Below are positions 7,825-17,376 of a DNA stretch of 64,000 nucleotides, piece after piece (position 1 is the first letter of the stretch; each line of letters begins with the position of its first letter). The notes beneath the pieces were generated by a model that was not told the DNA's origin, ran no database searches, and saw only the letters and a list, made by a program, of their open reading frames with translations. Location of the stretch: contig NZ_JAGINM010000012.1 in the NCBI RefSeq assembly GCF_017876095.1, forward strand, positions 152,465-216,464, read 5' to 3'. Made by a program: the position numbers and the translations under genes. Source of the stretch: Azospirillum agricola. Its GTDB lineage: Bacteria > Pseudomonadota > Alphaproteobacteria > Azospirillales > Azospirillaceae.

Positions 7825-9528
7825 TCAGGGCGCCGTGGCGATGAAGCGCAGCACCGCGAGCGGCGCCGCGTCGGGACCGGCGGCGGCCAGCGCCCGCTTC
7901 AGATCGGCCAGATAGACCACCGCTGGTTCCACCTCCGGACGGGGAGTCGTGAACAGCGGCGACGGGGTGGCGAGCGCCACCACCAGCTCCTGCCCGTACG
8001 GGGCGCCGATGCTCCAGAAACGGCCCCCGGCCCCACGCTCGCCCAGCCGGCGCCCCGCTCCGGCGTCGAGTTGGCCGTCGGGTTCGAGAGGGTTGGGCAG
8101 CAGATGCACGACGTTGCCGTCGGAGGTGAAATAATCGACCTGCAACCGCGACGCGGCAGCCGGTCCGCCGATGTCGAGGGTCAGCGGGTCGCCGCCATGC
8201 AGCGTGCCGCCGCCGGCAATGCCCATGCTCAGCGGCGCCTCCAGGGCGACGTTGGCGGCGACCGCCGGGGCCAGAAGCGTCAGGGGACCGCACAGGCCGG
8301 GGCGGGCCACGGCGACATCGAGACCATGACCCCAGCCGGAAGCGGCGCGGGCCAGCGCCTCGGTGATCGCCGGAAGGGCCGCCTCGCCCGCGACGGTGCC
8401 GGATATCAGCAGGCGTCCCTGCACCTCCTCGACCGTCAGCAGGGCGCAGGGCAGAGGCTCCAGCGCCGCCCGCACCGCCTCCACCGGCGGCCGGGCCGGT
8501 TCGCGAGGCGTGGGAGACGGGGTGTCGGGTGGCGGAGGGAAGGAGGATGGTTCGGGATCGGCCACCGGCTCCGGTGCCGGCGCTTCTTCGGGTGGCTCCT
8601 CGGGAAGAGGGGGAGGGTCGGGTCGTGGCGCGGACGGCTCCGGCACCGCCTCGGGCTCCGGCGGGGAGGTGGCGGCGGGGGGCGTCTCGGCAGGGCGCGC
8701 CTCGGCCGAGGGGGAGGGCACCCCGACCGGCGAAGGCAGGGTGGCGTCAGGCAGCGGTACCAAAAACCGCTGCTGCCACGCGAAGGCGCCCGCCACGCCG
8801 AGCCCGACCAGCACGGCGGCCGTGAACGTGAGGCCATGGCGAGGACGCGGTGCGTCGGGCGGCGAAGCCAGCGCGCGCACCGCCTCGCGGAAGGAGGCCG
8901 CGTCGGTGAAACCGGAGCCGTCCCCGTGGATGCGGGCGAGCAGCGCCGCCACGCCGGGCCGGCCGTCGTGTCCGGACAGCAGGATCTTCGCCAGGAGGCC
9001 GGCGCTCCGCAGATCGTCGCTCTCGGTGGCGTCGGGGCTGTGCAACGCCGCGAGGCCGAAACCGGCGACCACCAGTCCCCCGCCGGTGCCCAGCCGGATC
9101 GCGGCGGCGTGGAGCGCGCCATGCACCACGCCGCCATGGTGCGCCCGCGCCAGCGCGTCGAGCAGGGCGCTCAGGATGGCGAGCGCTTCGCTCCAGGGCA
9201 GGGGGCCGGGGCCGGACAGCCGCTCGTCGAGACGCGGCCCCTCCTCCGGCGGCAAAGCGACATAGGCGGTGCCGTCGATCTCGCCGGACGCCTGGATGGC
9301 GGCGATGTGCGGATGGATCAGACGGGTCGCCGCCCGCGCGTCGCGGCGGAAACGCTCCAGCGCGGTGTCGCGGCCGGCGAAGCGCGACAGCGGCACGCAT
9401 CTCAGCGTCACGACCCGTCCGTTGTCCGGATCGACCGCCCGATAGAGCGCGTCCCCGTCCTCCCGTCGAATCCCGTCGAGCCGTTCGTACTTTCCGAGCC
9501 TGCGCCCCGCCATCCCCTCGACCGCCAT
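7825..9528 (-). CDS. Membrane-anchored Ser/Thr pseudokinase with DUF4384-like C-terminal domain
   Basis: The first 230 residues follow a eukaryotic-type kinase fold (ERFRRDARAATRLIHPHIAA, then a lobe with LAILSALLDALARAHHGGVVHG), but the catalytic residues are gone: the VAIK lysine position reads TLRC, HRD reads HGA, and DFG reads GFG. After a linker comes one membrane helix (FTAAVLVGLGVAGAFAW, about 245-261), a long Pro/Glu/Ala-rich spacer, and a C-terminal domain with LDIGGPAAASRLQVDYF and an LLPNP turn, as in DUF4384 sensory modules. The ATG at 9528 was chosen because AAGG precedes it; longer frames are Arg/Pro-rich noise. It is probably a signalling scaffold answering to the neighbouring PP2C gene. 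Confidence 0.8.
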   Translation of the reverse strand: MAVEGMAGRRLGKYERLDGIRREDGDALYRAVDPDNGRVVTLRCVPLSRFAGRDTALERFRRDARAATRLIHPHIAAIQASGEIDGTAYVALPPEEGPRLDERLSGPGPLPWSEALAILSALLDALARAHHGGVVHGALHAAAIRLGTGGGLVVAGFGLAALHSPDATESDDLRSAGLLAKILLSGHDGRPGVAALLARIHGDGSGFTDAASFREAVRALASPPDAPRPRHGLTFTAAVLVGLGVAGAFAWQQRFLVPLPDATLPSPVGVPSPSAEARPAETPPAATSPPEPEAVPEPSAPRPDPPPLPEEPPEEAPAPEPVADPEPSSFPPPPDTPSPTPREPARPPVEAVRAALEPLPCALLTVEEVQGRLLISGTVAGEAALPAITEALARAASGWGHGLDVAVARPGLCGPLTLLAPAVAANVALEAPLSMGIAGGGTLHGGDPLTLDIGGPAAASRLQVDYFTSDGNVVHLLPNPLEPDGQLDAGAGRRLGERGAGGRFWSIGAPYGQELVVALATPSPLFTTPRPEVEPAVVYLADLKRALAAAGPDAAPLAVLRFIATAP

Positions 9529-9721
9529 TCCCGACCTTCGCACCAGCCATCGCGCCTTGCGTCCCGGCCCGGTATAGCGGCTGGGCGCCGCGCGGGCCAC
9601 GGCTTCCCGCGTGACGAGTCGGGGACATGGCGGGCGGCTGTGACGAATGCGCCCTGGTAACGGATCCTTAGCCCTATGGCTGGAGGCTGTACCGCACCCC
9701 ACGGGCGCGGAGTGTTCGGTC

Positions 9722-11371
9722 TTGACGCAGCAATCATCCTCTTGGCGGCCGGCTTCCTGGCTGCGCGGTGCCGCCCTCTACCAGATCTACCCCTTGAGCT
9801 TTCGCGACCGCAACGGCGACGGCTGGGGCGACCTCGACGGCGTTCTGGACGGGCTTGAGCATGTCGCGTCGCTCGGCGTCGACGGTGTGTGGATCAGCCC
9901 CTTCTACCCGTCGCCCTGGAAGGATTTCGGCTACGACGTCGCCGACCACCGCGCGGTCGATCCGCGCATGGGCACGCTCGCCGGCTTCGACCGGGTGGTG
10001 GAACGGGCGCACGGGCTCGGCCTGAAGCTGCTGGTCGATCTGGTCTGCGGCCACACCTCCGACGCGCATCCCTGGTTCGTCGACAGCCGGCGCTCGCGCA
10101 CCGGCGAACGCGCCGACTGGTATGTCTGGGCCGACGCCCGGCCGGACGGCACCCCGCCCAACAACTGGCTCTCGGTCTTCGGCGGGGCCGCCTGGAGCTG
10201 GGAACCGCGGCGGCGGCAATATTACCTGCATCATTTCCTGTCGAGCCAGCCAGCCCTCAACCTTCATTGCGAGGCGGCGATGCAGGCGGTGTGCGACACC
10301 GCCGCCTTCTGGCTGGAACGCGGCGTCGACGGCTTCCGCATCGACGCGGTGGATTTCTTCGCCCATGATCCGGAACTGCGCTCCAACCCACCGGCCCTGT
10401 GGGGGGAGGCAGAGCCACCCCTGAAGCCCTTTGCCCTGCAACGCCATGTCCACGACATGATGCACCCGTCGGTGACGGAGATGCTCGCCAAGCTGCGCGC
10501 CGTGGCGGACCGCTACCCCGGCCGCGTGCTGCTGGGCGAGCTGTCGAGCCAGCCCGGCGCCGGTCAGCGCATGGCGGCCTACTGCACCGGGCGCGGGCTC
10601 GACGCCGCCTACACCCTGTCGCTCGCCAAGCAGCCCTTCACCGCCAAGGGCTTCGCCCAGGCGTTGACCGGCACCCCGCGTCCCGAGGCGATCTGCTGGA
10701 GCCTGTCGAACCACGACGTCGAGCGCGCCGCCAGCCGATGGCTGCCGCCGGGCGCCGACGCGGGCGACTTCAACGCGCTGCTCGCCGTGCTGACGGCCGC
10801 GCTGCCCGGCACCATCTGCCTCTACCAGGGGGAGGAACTGGCGCTGCCCAACGCGGTGCTGAAGCAGCATGAGCTGCGCGATCCCTTCGGCATCACCTAT
10901 TGGCCCGATTTCGCCGGGCGCGACGGCAGCCGCACCCCGATTCCCTGGAGGGCCGCCGAACCCAACGCCGGCTTCGGCGCCGGAGAGCCCTGGCTGCCGC
11001 TGGCGGCGTCGCACGCCCCGCTGGCGATCGACCGGCAGGAGCGGGAGGCCGGCAGCCCTCTGTCGGTGTGGCGCGCGGCGCTGCGCCTGCGCCGGACCCA
11101 GCCGGCCCTGTCGGCGGGCTCGGTCGGTGCGGTCGAGGAACGCGGCGGGGTGCTCGCCTTCGAGCGGGCGGTCGATGGCCAGCGGCTGCTGGCGGTGTTC
11201 AACCTGACCGGCCAGCCGGCCGAGCATCCGCTGAAGGGCAAGGGAGAACTGACCCCGCTGGCCTTGCCGCGCGCGCCGGGCGCAGCCGGGCCGGAGCGGT
11301 CGGCCGACGGGCGGACGCTGGTTCTGCCGCCCCTTGCCGCCTTCCTGGCGGCGCAGGGCTCCGCGACCTGA
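9722..11371 (+). CDS. GH13 alpha-glucosidase / alpha-amylase family enzyme
   Basis: The protein is a GH13 TIM-barrel glucosidase of the oligo-1,6-glucosidase/maltase type. Visible motifs are ALYQIYPLSFRDRNGDGWGD near the N-terminus, GFRIDAVDFF (nucleophile Asp), LLGELSSQ (acid/base Glu) and SNHDVERAA (transition-state Asp). Region I reads DLVCGHTSD instead of the usual DLV(P)NHTSD, so the near-invariant Asn before His is Gly. Hydrolysis of alpha-1,4 or 1,6 glucosides in the cytoplasm is expected. I favour a TTG start at 9722 because GCGGAG lies about ten bases upstream; an ATG at 9647 would add 25 residues without similarity. About 549 residues. Confidence 0.88.
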   Translation: MTQQSSSWRPASWLRGAALYQIYPLSFRDRNGDGWGDLDGVLDGLEHVASLGVDGVWISPFYPSPWKDFGYDVADHRAVDPRMGTLAGFDRVVERAHGLGLKLLVDLVCGHTSDAHPWFVDSRRSRTGERADWYVWADARPDGTPPNNWLSVFGGAAWSWEPRRRQYYLHHFLSSQPALNLHCEAAMQAVCDTAAFWLERGVDGFRIDAVDFFAHDPELRSNPPALWGEAEPPLKPFALQRHVHDMMHPSVTEMLAKLRAVADRYPGRVLLGELSSQPGAGQRMAAYCTGRGLDAAYTLSLAKQPFTAKGFAQALTGTPRPEAICWSLSNHDVERAASRWLPPGADAGDFNALLAVLTAALPGTICLYQGEELALPNAVLKQHELRDPFGITYWPDFAGRDGSRTPIPWRAAEPNAGFGAGEPWLPLAASHAPLAIDRQEREAGSPLSVWRAALRLRRTQPALSAGSVGAVEERGGVLAFERAVDGQRLLAVFNLTGQPAEHPLKGKGELTPLALPRAPGAAGPERSADGRTLVLPPLAAFLAAQGSAT

Positions 11372-11425
11372 CGGTGACGGCGATGCGCGGCGGCGGCGCC
11401 TCGCCGCTCCCGCGCGTCCGCCGGT

Positions 11426-13474
11426 TCACGCCAGATAATTCAGCAGCGAGAGCTTCTTGGTCTGCCCGGCCACGGTGTAGGCCGCCTGGAGGGTGTTCAT
11501 CGAGGTGGCGAGGCGCGCCGCGACCTCGGTCGGATCGACGCCCTCAATGCCGGCGATCCGCTCGGTCAGGGTGGCGTTCGCCGCGGTGTGCGAGGTCTTG
11601 GTGCTCTCCATGGTCGAGAGGTCCGACGCCACCTTGGCGTGGATCGACCGCAGTTCGTCCGTCGCCTGGGCCATCAGCTCGCGCGACTTGCCGATGTACT
11701 CGGTGTATTTGCCGGGGTTGGTCGCCGCGACGCGCGCCATACGGAAGGCTTCCACCAGGGTCTGGAAGCCCTTCTCGTCGGCGCTCACCCCGTAGGTGAC
11801 GTTCAGCCCGTCGTCGATGCTGACCTGCGACTTCCGGTAGGCGTCCGGATTCTGCTTCTTGGTGAGATATTCGGCGTCGTAGAAGGGCAGGTCGGGCGGG
11901 TTGGTGTAGGGAATGTCGGTGATCGGCGTGGCTTCGGGCGGCAGGGTCGCCACCGAGATGGTGTTCTCGATGGATCCGTTCGTCACCTTGGCGGCGGTCG
12001 AGAATTGCTGGATCCGGTCGGGATGGTTGGGATCGACCATCGTGTTGCTGGTCAGCGAGATGCCGGCGCCGCTGCCCAGCGCGTCGATGGTGACGGGCGG
12101 CGGCGGCTTCAGGTTGGCGAACTGGGCGCGCAGCTTGTCGGACACCGCGGCGACGTCGGTGGTGCCGGCGTCGTAGTCGGTGTCGCTGACCGTGTAGCTG
12201 ACCGTGTAGGTCTGATAGGGCGGCAGATCCTTCGGTTCGTTCGGATGGTTGGTGTAGTAGCGCTGGTTGTAGGGATCGTCCGGATCTCCCACCGTCACCG
12301 TGAATTCGAAGGTGTCGCCGATGTCGACGTTGGCGCCGTTGAAGCTGAAGCGCTCGACCTGGGGCAGCGTCGCCGTCGCCGTCTGCTGCGTGGTCGGCAG
12401 CGTGGCGGAGTTCTGCACGGTCGCGGCGTTCTGGACACGCGACGACACGGTGAAGCTCTGCCCCGGATCGTTGCCGACCAGCGTGATGATGCCGTTGCCC
12501 GTCGACACGGTCATCGGCAGCTTCGGGCTGGCCGCGTTCATCTGGGTGCTGAGAGTCTGCGCCAGGAAGGTCAGCGTCTTCGGGTCGCCCGGCTGGATCT
12601 GGTAGCCGAAGCTCTGGCCGTTGACCGTCACCTCGTAATAATCGTCGGTGTTCACCAGGGCGCCGTTCAGCGTGATCTTGCTGGTCTGCTTGGTCGCCAT
12701 CAGGTCGGTGACGGGCTCGGTGGCGTAGCGCGAACCGGAGAACAGGAAGCGGTCGCCGAAGCGCTGGTTCAACATCGCCTGGATGTCGCGCATGGCGCCC
12801 TCGGCGCGCTCCTTCATCTGGTCGGCTTGCGGCCAGGAAACCGTGAAGTTGCTGCTCGACGCCGCCTTCAGGCTGTCGAAGGTCAGGTTCAGAACGGCGC
12901 CGTCGCCGGGACCGCCGGACATCGTGAAGTTGTAGCCCTTGCCGTCGTTGGGCGGCGTCGTGCCGAGATTGATCGCGCGCGTGGTCTTGCCGCCCAGCCC
13001 GTCCGTCACCGTCACGTCGAAGGTGCCGTTGGCGCCCGTCTGCGAGGGGATGGCGGTGACGGTGTAGCGGGCGCCGACCGTCAGCGAGGATTTGTCGACG
13101 TTCAGCGTCGTCTTCATCGCGTCGGGGTTGGCGTTGAAGGCGGAGGTGACGCTCGGCGGGCCGGGCTCGAACGGCATCAGGTTGCTGGCCTGCCAGTCCG
13201 TCGCGATCTTCTCCAGCGAGGTCAGCACCTTGTCCGTCGCGGCGACGCGCGGGCTGGCGGTGTTGATGTTCTGGAGGTAGTTGTCGCGCCGCGCCATCTC
13301 GGCCCGCAGATCCAGAAGCTTCTGGGTGTCCGCGCCGTAGGCGTTGAGGTCGATGGACTTCTTGCCCGTCGTCATCTGGGTCGACAGCGTGTCGACGTTG
13401 TTCTGGCCGTTCGACAGGTTCCGCACCAGGCTCAGATACGATGCGTAGCTGCTGACTCCCGTTATCGAGCTCAT
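11426..13474 (-). CDS. flgL: Flagellar hook-associated protein 3 (HAP3), enlarged
   Basis: FlgL is the hook-filament junction protein that lies next to flagellin. The N-terminus (about 110 residues: SLVRNLSNGQNNVDTLSTQM, GKKSIDLNAYGAD) and the C-terminus (residues 560-682, ending in a coiled-coil and LLNYLA) are the conserved flagellin-like arms. At 682 residues it is about twice the usual length; the extra 400-odd residues in the middle are Thr/Asp/Pro-rich beta-type sequence with FTVSSRVQN and EFTVTVGDPDD repeats, presumably surface-exposed D2/D3 domains. Its ATG overlaps the flgK stop by four bases, so the two are translationally coupled. Confidence 0.9.
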   Translation of the reverse strand: MSSITGVSSYASYLSLVRNLSNGQNNVDTLSTQMTTGKKSIDLNAYGADTQKLLDLRAEMARRDNYLQNINTASPRVAATDKVLTSLEKIATDWQASNLMPFEPGPPSVTSAFNANPDAMKTTLNVDKSSLTVGARYTVTAIPSQTGANGTFDVTVTDGLGGKTTRAINLGTTPPNDGKGYNFTMSGGPGDGAVLNLTFDSLKAASSSNFTVSWPQADQMKERAEGAMRDIQAMLNQRFGDRFLFSGSRYATEPVTDLMATKQTSKITLNGALVNTDDYYEVTVNGQSFGYQIQPGDPKTLTFLAQTLSTQMNAASPKLPMTVSTGNGIITLVGNDPGQSFTVSSRVQNAATVQNSATLPTTQQTATATLPQVERFSFNGANVDIGDTFEFTVTVGDPDDPYNQRYYTNHPNEPKDLPPYQTYTVSYTVSDTDYDAGTTDVAAVSDKLRAQFANLKPPPPVTIDALGSGAGISLTSNTMVDPNHPDRIQQFSTAAKVTNGSIENTISVATLPPEATPITDIPYTNPPDLPFYDAEYLTKKQNPDAYRKSQVSIDDGLNVTYGVSADEKGFQTLVEAFRMARVAATNPGKYTEYIGKSRELMAQATDELRSIHAKVASDLSTMESTKTSHTAANATLTERIAGIEGVDPTEVAARLATSMNTLQAAYTVAGQTKKLSLLNYLA

Positions 13475-14880
13475 CGGATCACCGCCTCCAGCGCGTCAAA
13501 CATTGCATTGGCCACTTGCATGACCCGTGCCGAAGCCTGGTAGGAGGTCTGAAGCTGTTGAAGCTGCGCGATTTCCTCGTCGATGTTGACGCCGGTGCGG
13601 GAGTGGTAGCGCTCGGTCAGCAGCTGCGCCGATTCCTTGTCGGAGGTCTGCTTGTCGTTGACCGACTTGGCCGTCGCCATCCAGGTGCCGGTGATGCCGC
13701 TGACCATCTGGCTGTAGGTCGCGTCGGTCATCTTGAGGCCGTCGGCGGTCAGGGTGCGGCCCGGCGCCTTCAGCGCCGAGACCACGTCGTTGATCGCCGA
13801 GCCCTTCACTTTCGCGGTGTTTTCCAACAGCTTGGCGTTCACGGCGATGGTGAAGCGGTCGCCGCCGGTGAAGAACTGCTCGCCCTGTTCGCCATCCTTG
13901 GAGATGGCGGAATCATAGGCGTCCCGGAAGCTGGTCGGCTCGCCGGGCTTGGTGGCGCCCGTGAAGGCCTGGGCGAACTGGTCGAGCTGCGAGCGCAGCT
14001 TGCGGATCACCTCGGCCGTCGGGTCGCCGCTGGCCGCCGTCGGCGGGTCGGTCAGCGAGCCGTCCTGGCGCATCTTCAGCAGGGCGCCGAGCTTGCCGTC
14101 GCTCAGATGGCCGTTGATCGAGGTGATTTGATTGCCGACCTGTAGGTTGATATTGCCGCCGTCGAAGGAAAGTTTTGCCGGTTCGGCATCGACCAGCCCG
14201 AGGCCCGACGGCGTGAAGATGGCGATGCGGCCGTCCGGGCGCTCGACGGTCCGGATGTTCATGTAGCCGCTCAGCTCGCGGATCAGGCCGTCGCGCTTGT
14301 CGGCGACCTCGTTGGCGGCCGCACCCTGGCTCTTCAACGACACGATGTCGTTGTTGATCTGGTTGATGTCCTTGAGAAGACCGTTCACCCTGGTCAGTGA
14401 ATCGTCCATGTCGGTCTTCATGTTGCGGTCGAGCTGCTCCACGCCCTCCGACACGCGGCGGATCTCGCGCGCGAAGTTGTCGGCGGCCTGGACCAGCTGA
14501 TACTGCGCCGTCTCGTCCTCCGGCGTTGTCGCCAGCGTGCTCCAGGCGGACTGGAACTTGGCGGCGTACTCGTTGATCAGCGGCGTGCCGTTGGTGGTGC
14601 GCAGCAGGTCGCCCAGCTGCTGCATGTAGGTCGCCTGCACCGCCGAGCCGCCGGAGCGCGAGTTCAGTTCCTCGACCTGGGCCTTCAGCGCCTGGTCGAC
14701 CTCGCGCCGGTACTGGGTGTTGATGATCTGGCCGCTGCCGTCGACCGTCTGCTGGACGGTGTGGCGCGTGCGGGTGGGGTCGTCGGCACGGGCGATGTTG
14801 TCCGAAACCAACTTCACGTTGGCCTGGACGGTGCGCAGACCGGCGGTCGCACTGTTCAAGGCGCTGAAGAGGGAGGACAT
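13471..14880 (-). CDS. flgK: Flagellar hook-associated protein 1 (HAP1)
   Basis: FlgK caps the hook and starts the hook-filament junction. The 469-residue product has the N-terminal rod-type helix (SSLFSALNSATAGLRTVQAN, then DNIARADDPTRTRHTVQQ), a coiled-coil around residues 150-200 (VEQLDRNMKTDMDDSLTRVN) and the C-terminal axial motif NIDEEIAQLQQLQTSYQASA followed by RVMQVANAMFDAL, which is the strongest FlgK signature. It lies 79 bases downstream of flgE, separated by a GC-rich hairpin, and overlaps flgL by four bases. It is shorter than the Salmonella protein (553), in contrast to its enlarged neighbours. Confidence 0.93.
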   Translation of the reverse strand: MSSLFSALNSATAGLRTVQANVKLVSDNIARADDPTRTRHTVQQTVDGSGQIINTQYRREVDQALKAQVEELNSRSGGSAVQATYMQQLGDLLRTTNGTPLINEYAAKFQSAWSTLATTPEDETAQYQLVQAADNFAREIRRVSEGVEQLDRNMKTDMDDSLTRVNGLLKDINQINNDIVSLKSQGAAANEVADKRDGLIRELSGYMNIRTVERPDGRIAIFTPSGLGLVDAEPAKLSFDGGNINLQVGNQITSINGHLSDGKLGALLKMRQDGSLTDPPTAASGDPTAEVIRKLRSQLDQFAQAFTGATKPGEPTSFRDAYDSAISKDGEQGEQFFTGGDRFTIAVNAKLLENTAKVKGSAINDVVSALKAPGRTLTADGLKMTDATYSQMVSGITGTWMATAKSVNDKQTSDKESAQLLTERYHSRTGVNIDEEIAQLQQLQTSYQASARVMQVANAMFDALEAVIR

Positions 14881-14911
14881 GGCCGTGGACCTTTCGCGGA
14901 ACGGGAGGGGC

Positions 14912-14933
14912 GGGGCGGCGGCGTGGCCGCCCC
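14912..14933 (-). other. Hairpin between flgE and flgK
   Basis: An 8-base perfect GC stem (GGGGCGGC with GCCGCCCC, 6-base loop) lies in the 79-base gap between flgE and flgK. It has no U-tract, so it is more likely an mRNA stability or partial attenuation element than a full terminator. Confidence 0.4.
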
Positions 14934-14959
14934 GTCAGCTCAAAGCCGAGGGTGGCGCG

Positions 14960-17329
14960 TCAGCGCTTCAGCCCGAGGACTTCCTGGAGCATCTCGTCGG
15001 AGGTCGTGACGATCTTGGTGTTGGCGGAGTAGGTCCGCTGGGTGACGATGAGCTTGGTGAACTCGTCGGCGATGTCGACGTTCGAGCCCTCGACGCTGTT
15101 GGCGATCACGGCGCCGGCCCCGTTGGTCTCCGGATCGTTGAAGTTGGGCTTGCCCGCCTCCTCGCTCTCCAGGAAGACGCCGCCGGATTCGCGTTGCAGC
15201 GCGTTGGGGTTGTTGAAGGTGATGATCGGCACCTTCGCGATCACCTTCGAGCGACCGTTGTCGTAGTTGACCAGCACGTTGCCGTCGTCGCCGAAAACCA
15301 CGTCCTTGAACTGGCCTCTCGGCGCGCCGTTCTGGATGAGCTGGGTGACGTTCATCTGCTCGCCGGCGTACTGGGTAAGACCGCCGGGCTTCTGGTACTT
15401 GCCCATGTTCAGCGTGATCTGCTGCGGGCCGAAGCCGTAATCCACCGTGAAGGTGATGTTGGCGTCGGCGCCGGCCGCCTGGGTCGCGGCGCTCACCGCC
15501 GTGCCGGTGCCGACCAGGGCCGTCGATATGTTGGTCAGCGTGCCCACCGTCTCCGGCGTCTTGCCGAAGGTCAGGCCGATGTGTGCCGGCGTCTGGCCGG
15601 CGACGCAGGTCTGCTCCAGGGTGAACTGGTTGGCCGTCGTTCCGTCCGCCGTCTTGGCGGTGATGGTGATGACGCCGCCCTGTGCGGTGGCGGTGACCGG
15701 AAGCGAGGTGTTGGAGTTGATCTTGTTGGCCAGCGCGGCGGTGATGTCCTCCATGGTCATCTCCTCGCCGGTGGTGCTGTAGGTCACCGGCGTGCCGTTG
15801 ACGCTCAGCGAGTAGAGCGTGCCGACGTCGCCCGGCGTGCCCGTCAGGGTCACCGTGCGGCTCTGCCGGACGCCCGCCACGTTGGCGGTGGAGAAGACGC
15901 CGGTCAGCGTGTTCGCCGCCGAGCTGGAGTTCGTCACGCCGCTGGAGGTGCCGACGGTTCCGCCGGCGACGTTCGCCTGGATGCTCAGCACGCCGCCGGT
16001 CGCGGTGGCGGTCACGTTGCCGAGAGAGGCGGAGGCGGCGTTGATGCGGTTGGCCAGCTCCTGCACCACGCCGGTCGCGTTGGCGTAGGTCGAGTAGGTC
16101 TGGGCGGTCACCGTCACCGCCACGACCGTGCCGTTGACGTTGATCCGGTAGACGTCGCCGACGTCGATCTGCGACTGCGGGAAGGTGAAGCGGTCGATCT
16201 GGCCGGCGACCGAGGTCGGGTTGGTGGTGGTCGGGCCGGTGATCGTGTTGGAGGTCGGGGTCGAGCCCTGGACGCTCTGGGAGATCTTGAACGGCGTGCC
16301 GGCGTTGCGGGCGGTGACGTGGATGACGTTGTTCGTCACCGTCGCCAGCACCGGCGCGGCGGGGGAGGCCGAGTTGATCTGGTTCGCCAGCGCGCCGGCG
16401 AGGCCCGAATAGGTGCGGACCGACGCGATGTTGTCGGCGGTGATCTTCAGGCTGTAGTTGGTGCCGTCCACCGAGACGGTGTAGATGTCGCCGATGCGCA
16501 GGTTGTCCTGGCCGTTCGTGTTCTGGCCGGTGATCACCACCGCGTTGACCTGGGCGATCGCGGTCACGCCGGCGGTGTTCTGGCCGAAGGTCGCGGTGGC
16601 CGGGTAGCCGGCGAAGCTGCCGTCGACCGGCTTGGTGTTGGAGCCGGGCGCGTCCAGCGTCAGCCGCCAGTCGCCGCCGGCCTGCTGGCGCCACTGGAAG
16701 TTGACGGTGCGCGGGTTGCCCTGGGTGTCGAAGATCTGGATGCTGGAATCGGGGATCTTCTGGCCCTTGGCCGGGGTCGCCGGCAGGTTGGCCGACAGAT
16801 CGATGCCGTTGGTCGCCACCGGCTTGTCGATCAGCGAGTTCACCTGGATCGGCTGCACCTGATCCTTCTGCAACTGGCCGGTCACCGGGTCGGCGACCCA
16901 GCCGTTCAGCGCGTAGCCGGCGCTGTTGACCAGATAGCGGTTCTTGTCCAGCTCGAAGTCGCCGGCGCGGGTGTAGTAGGCCGACGACGAGTTGACCGTC
17001 CCGGTCTGCGTCTGCACCAGCGTGTTGGAGCCCTGGGTGTTCAGTTTGGAGACGCTGAAGAAGCCCTGCCCCTGGATGGCGATGTTGGTCGGGCTCTGAA
17101 CCTGGGTCAGGTTGCCCTGGATGTTGTTCATGAAGACCGGCTGCGCCGACACGCCGCCCGGCGCGTGGATCCGCGCGTTCGATTGGAGAACCAGCGTCTC
17201 GAAGGCCGAATCCACCCGCTTGTAGCCGATGGTCGAGGAGTTGGCGATGTTGTCCGAGATGTGGCCAAGAGCCTTCGACTGGGCATTCAGGCCGAGAACG
17301 GCGGTTGTCATCGAACCGAAGATGCTCAT
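14960..17329 (-). CDS. flgE: Flagellar hook protein, enlarged
   Basis: FlgE polymerises into the hook. The N-terminus MSIFGSMTTAVLGLNAQSKA and SDNIANSSTIGYKRVDSAFE is the canonical hook signature, and the C-terminus SVEGSNVDIADEFTKLIVTQ with RTYSANTKIVTTSDEMLQ is the axial coiled-coil. The 789-residue length is nearly double the Salmonella protein (403); residues 200-620 are a repetitive, Thr/Val/Gly-rich beta region in which GDVYRINVNGT/GTLYSLSVNGTP/GDIYTVSVDGT-like units recur, suggesting duplicated outer domains. I took the internal ATG at 17329 because the family begins there. A sigma-54 promoter match sits about 50 bases upstream of the start codon. It leads the flgE-flgK-flgL group. Confidence 0.93.
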   Translation of the reverse strand: MSIFGSMTTAVLGLNAQSKALGHISDNIANSSTIGYKRVDSAFETLVLQSNARIHAPGGVSAQPVFMNNIQGNLTQVQSPTNIAIQGQGFFSVSKLNTQGSNTLVQTQTGTVNSSSAYYTRAGDFELDKNRYLVNSAGYALNGWVADPVTGQLQKDQVQPIQVNSLIDKPVATNGIDLSANLPATPAKGQKIPDSSIQIFDTQGNPRTVNFQWRQQAGGDWRLTLDAPGSNTKPVDGSFAGYPATATFGQNTAGVTAIAQVNAVVITGQNTNGQDNLRIGDIYTVSVDGTNYSLKITADNIASVRTYSGLAGALANQINSASPAAPVLATVTNNVIHVTARNAGTPFKISQSVQGSTPTSNTITGPTTTNPTSVAGQIDRFTFPQSQIDVGDVYRINVNGTVVAVTVTAQTYSTYANATGVVQELANRINAASASLGNVTATATGGVLSIQANVAGGTVGTSSGVTNSSSAANTLTGVFSTANVAGVRQSRTVTLTGTPGDVGTLYSLSVNGTPVTYSTTGEEMTMEDITAALANKINSNTSLPVTATAQGGVITITAKTADGTTANQFTLEQTCVAGQTPAHIGLTFGKTPETVGTLTNISTALVGTGTAVSAATQAAGADANITFTVDYGFGPQQITLNMGKYQKPGGLTQYAGEQMNVTQLIQNGAPRGQFKDVVFGDDGNVLVNYDNGRSKVIAKVPIITFNNPNALQRESGGVFLESEEAGKPNFNDPETNGAGAVIANSVEGSNVDIADEFTKLIVTQRTYSANTKIVTTSDEMLQEVLGLKR

Positions 17330-17376
17330 GGCCGGTGGTCTCCGAAAGAAAGGGCGAGCGTGTTGACGCCCTATCA

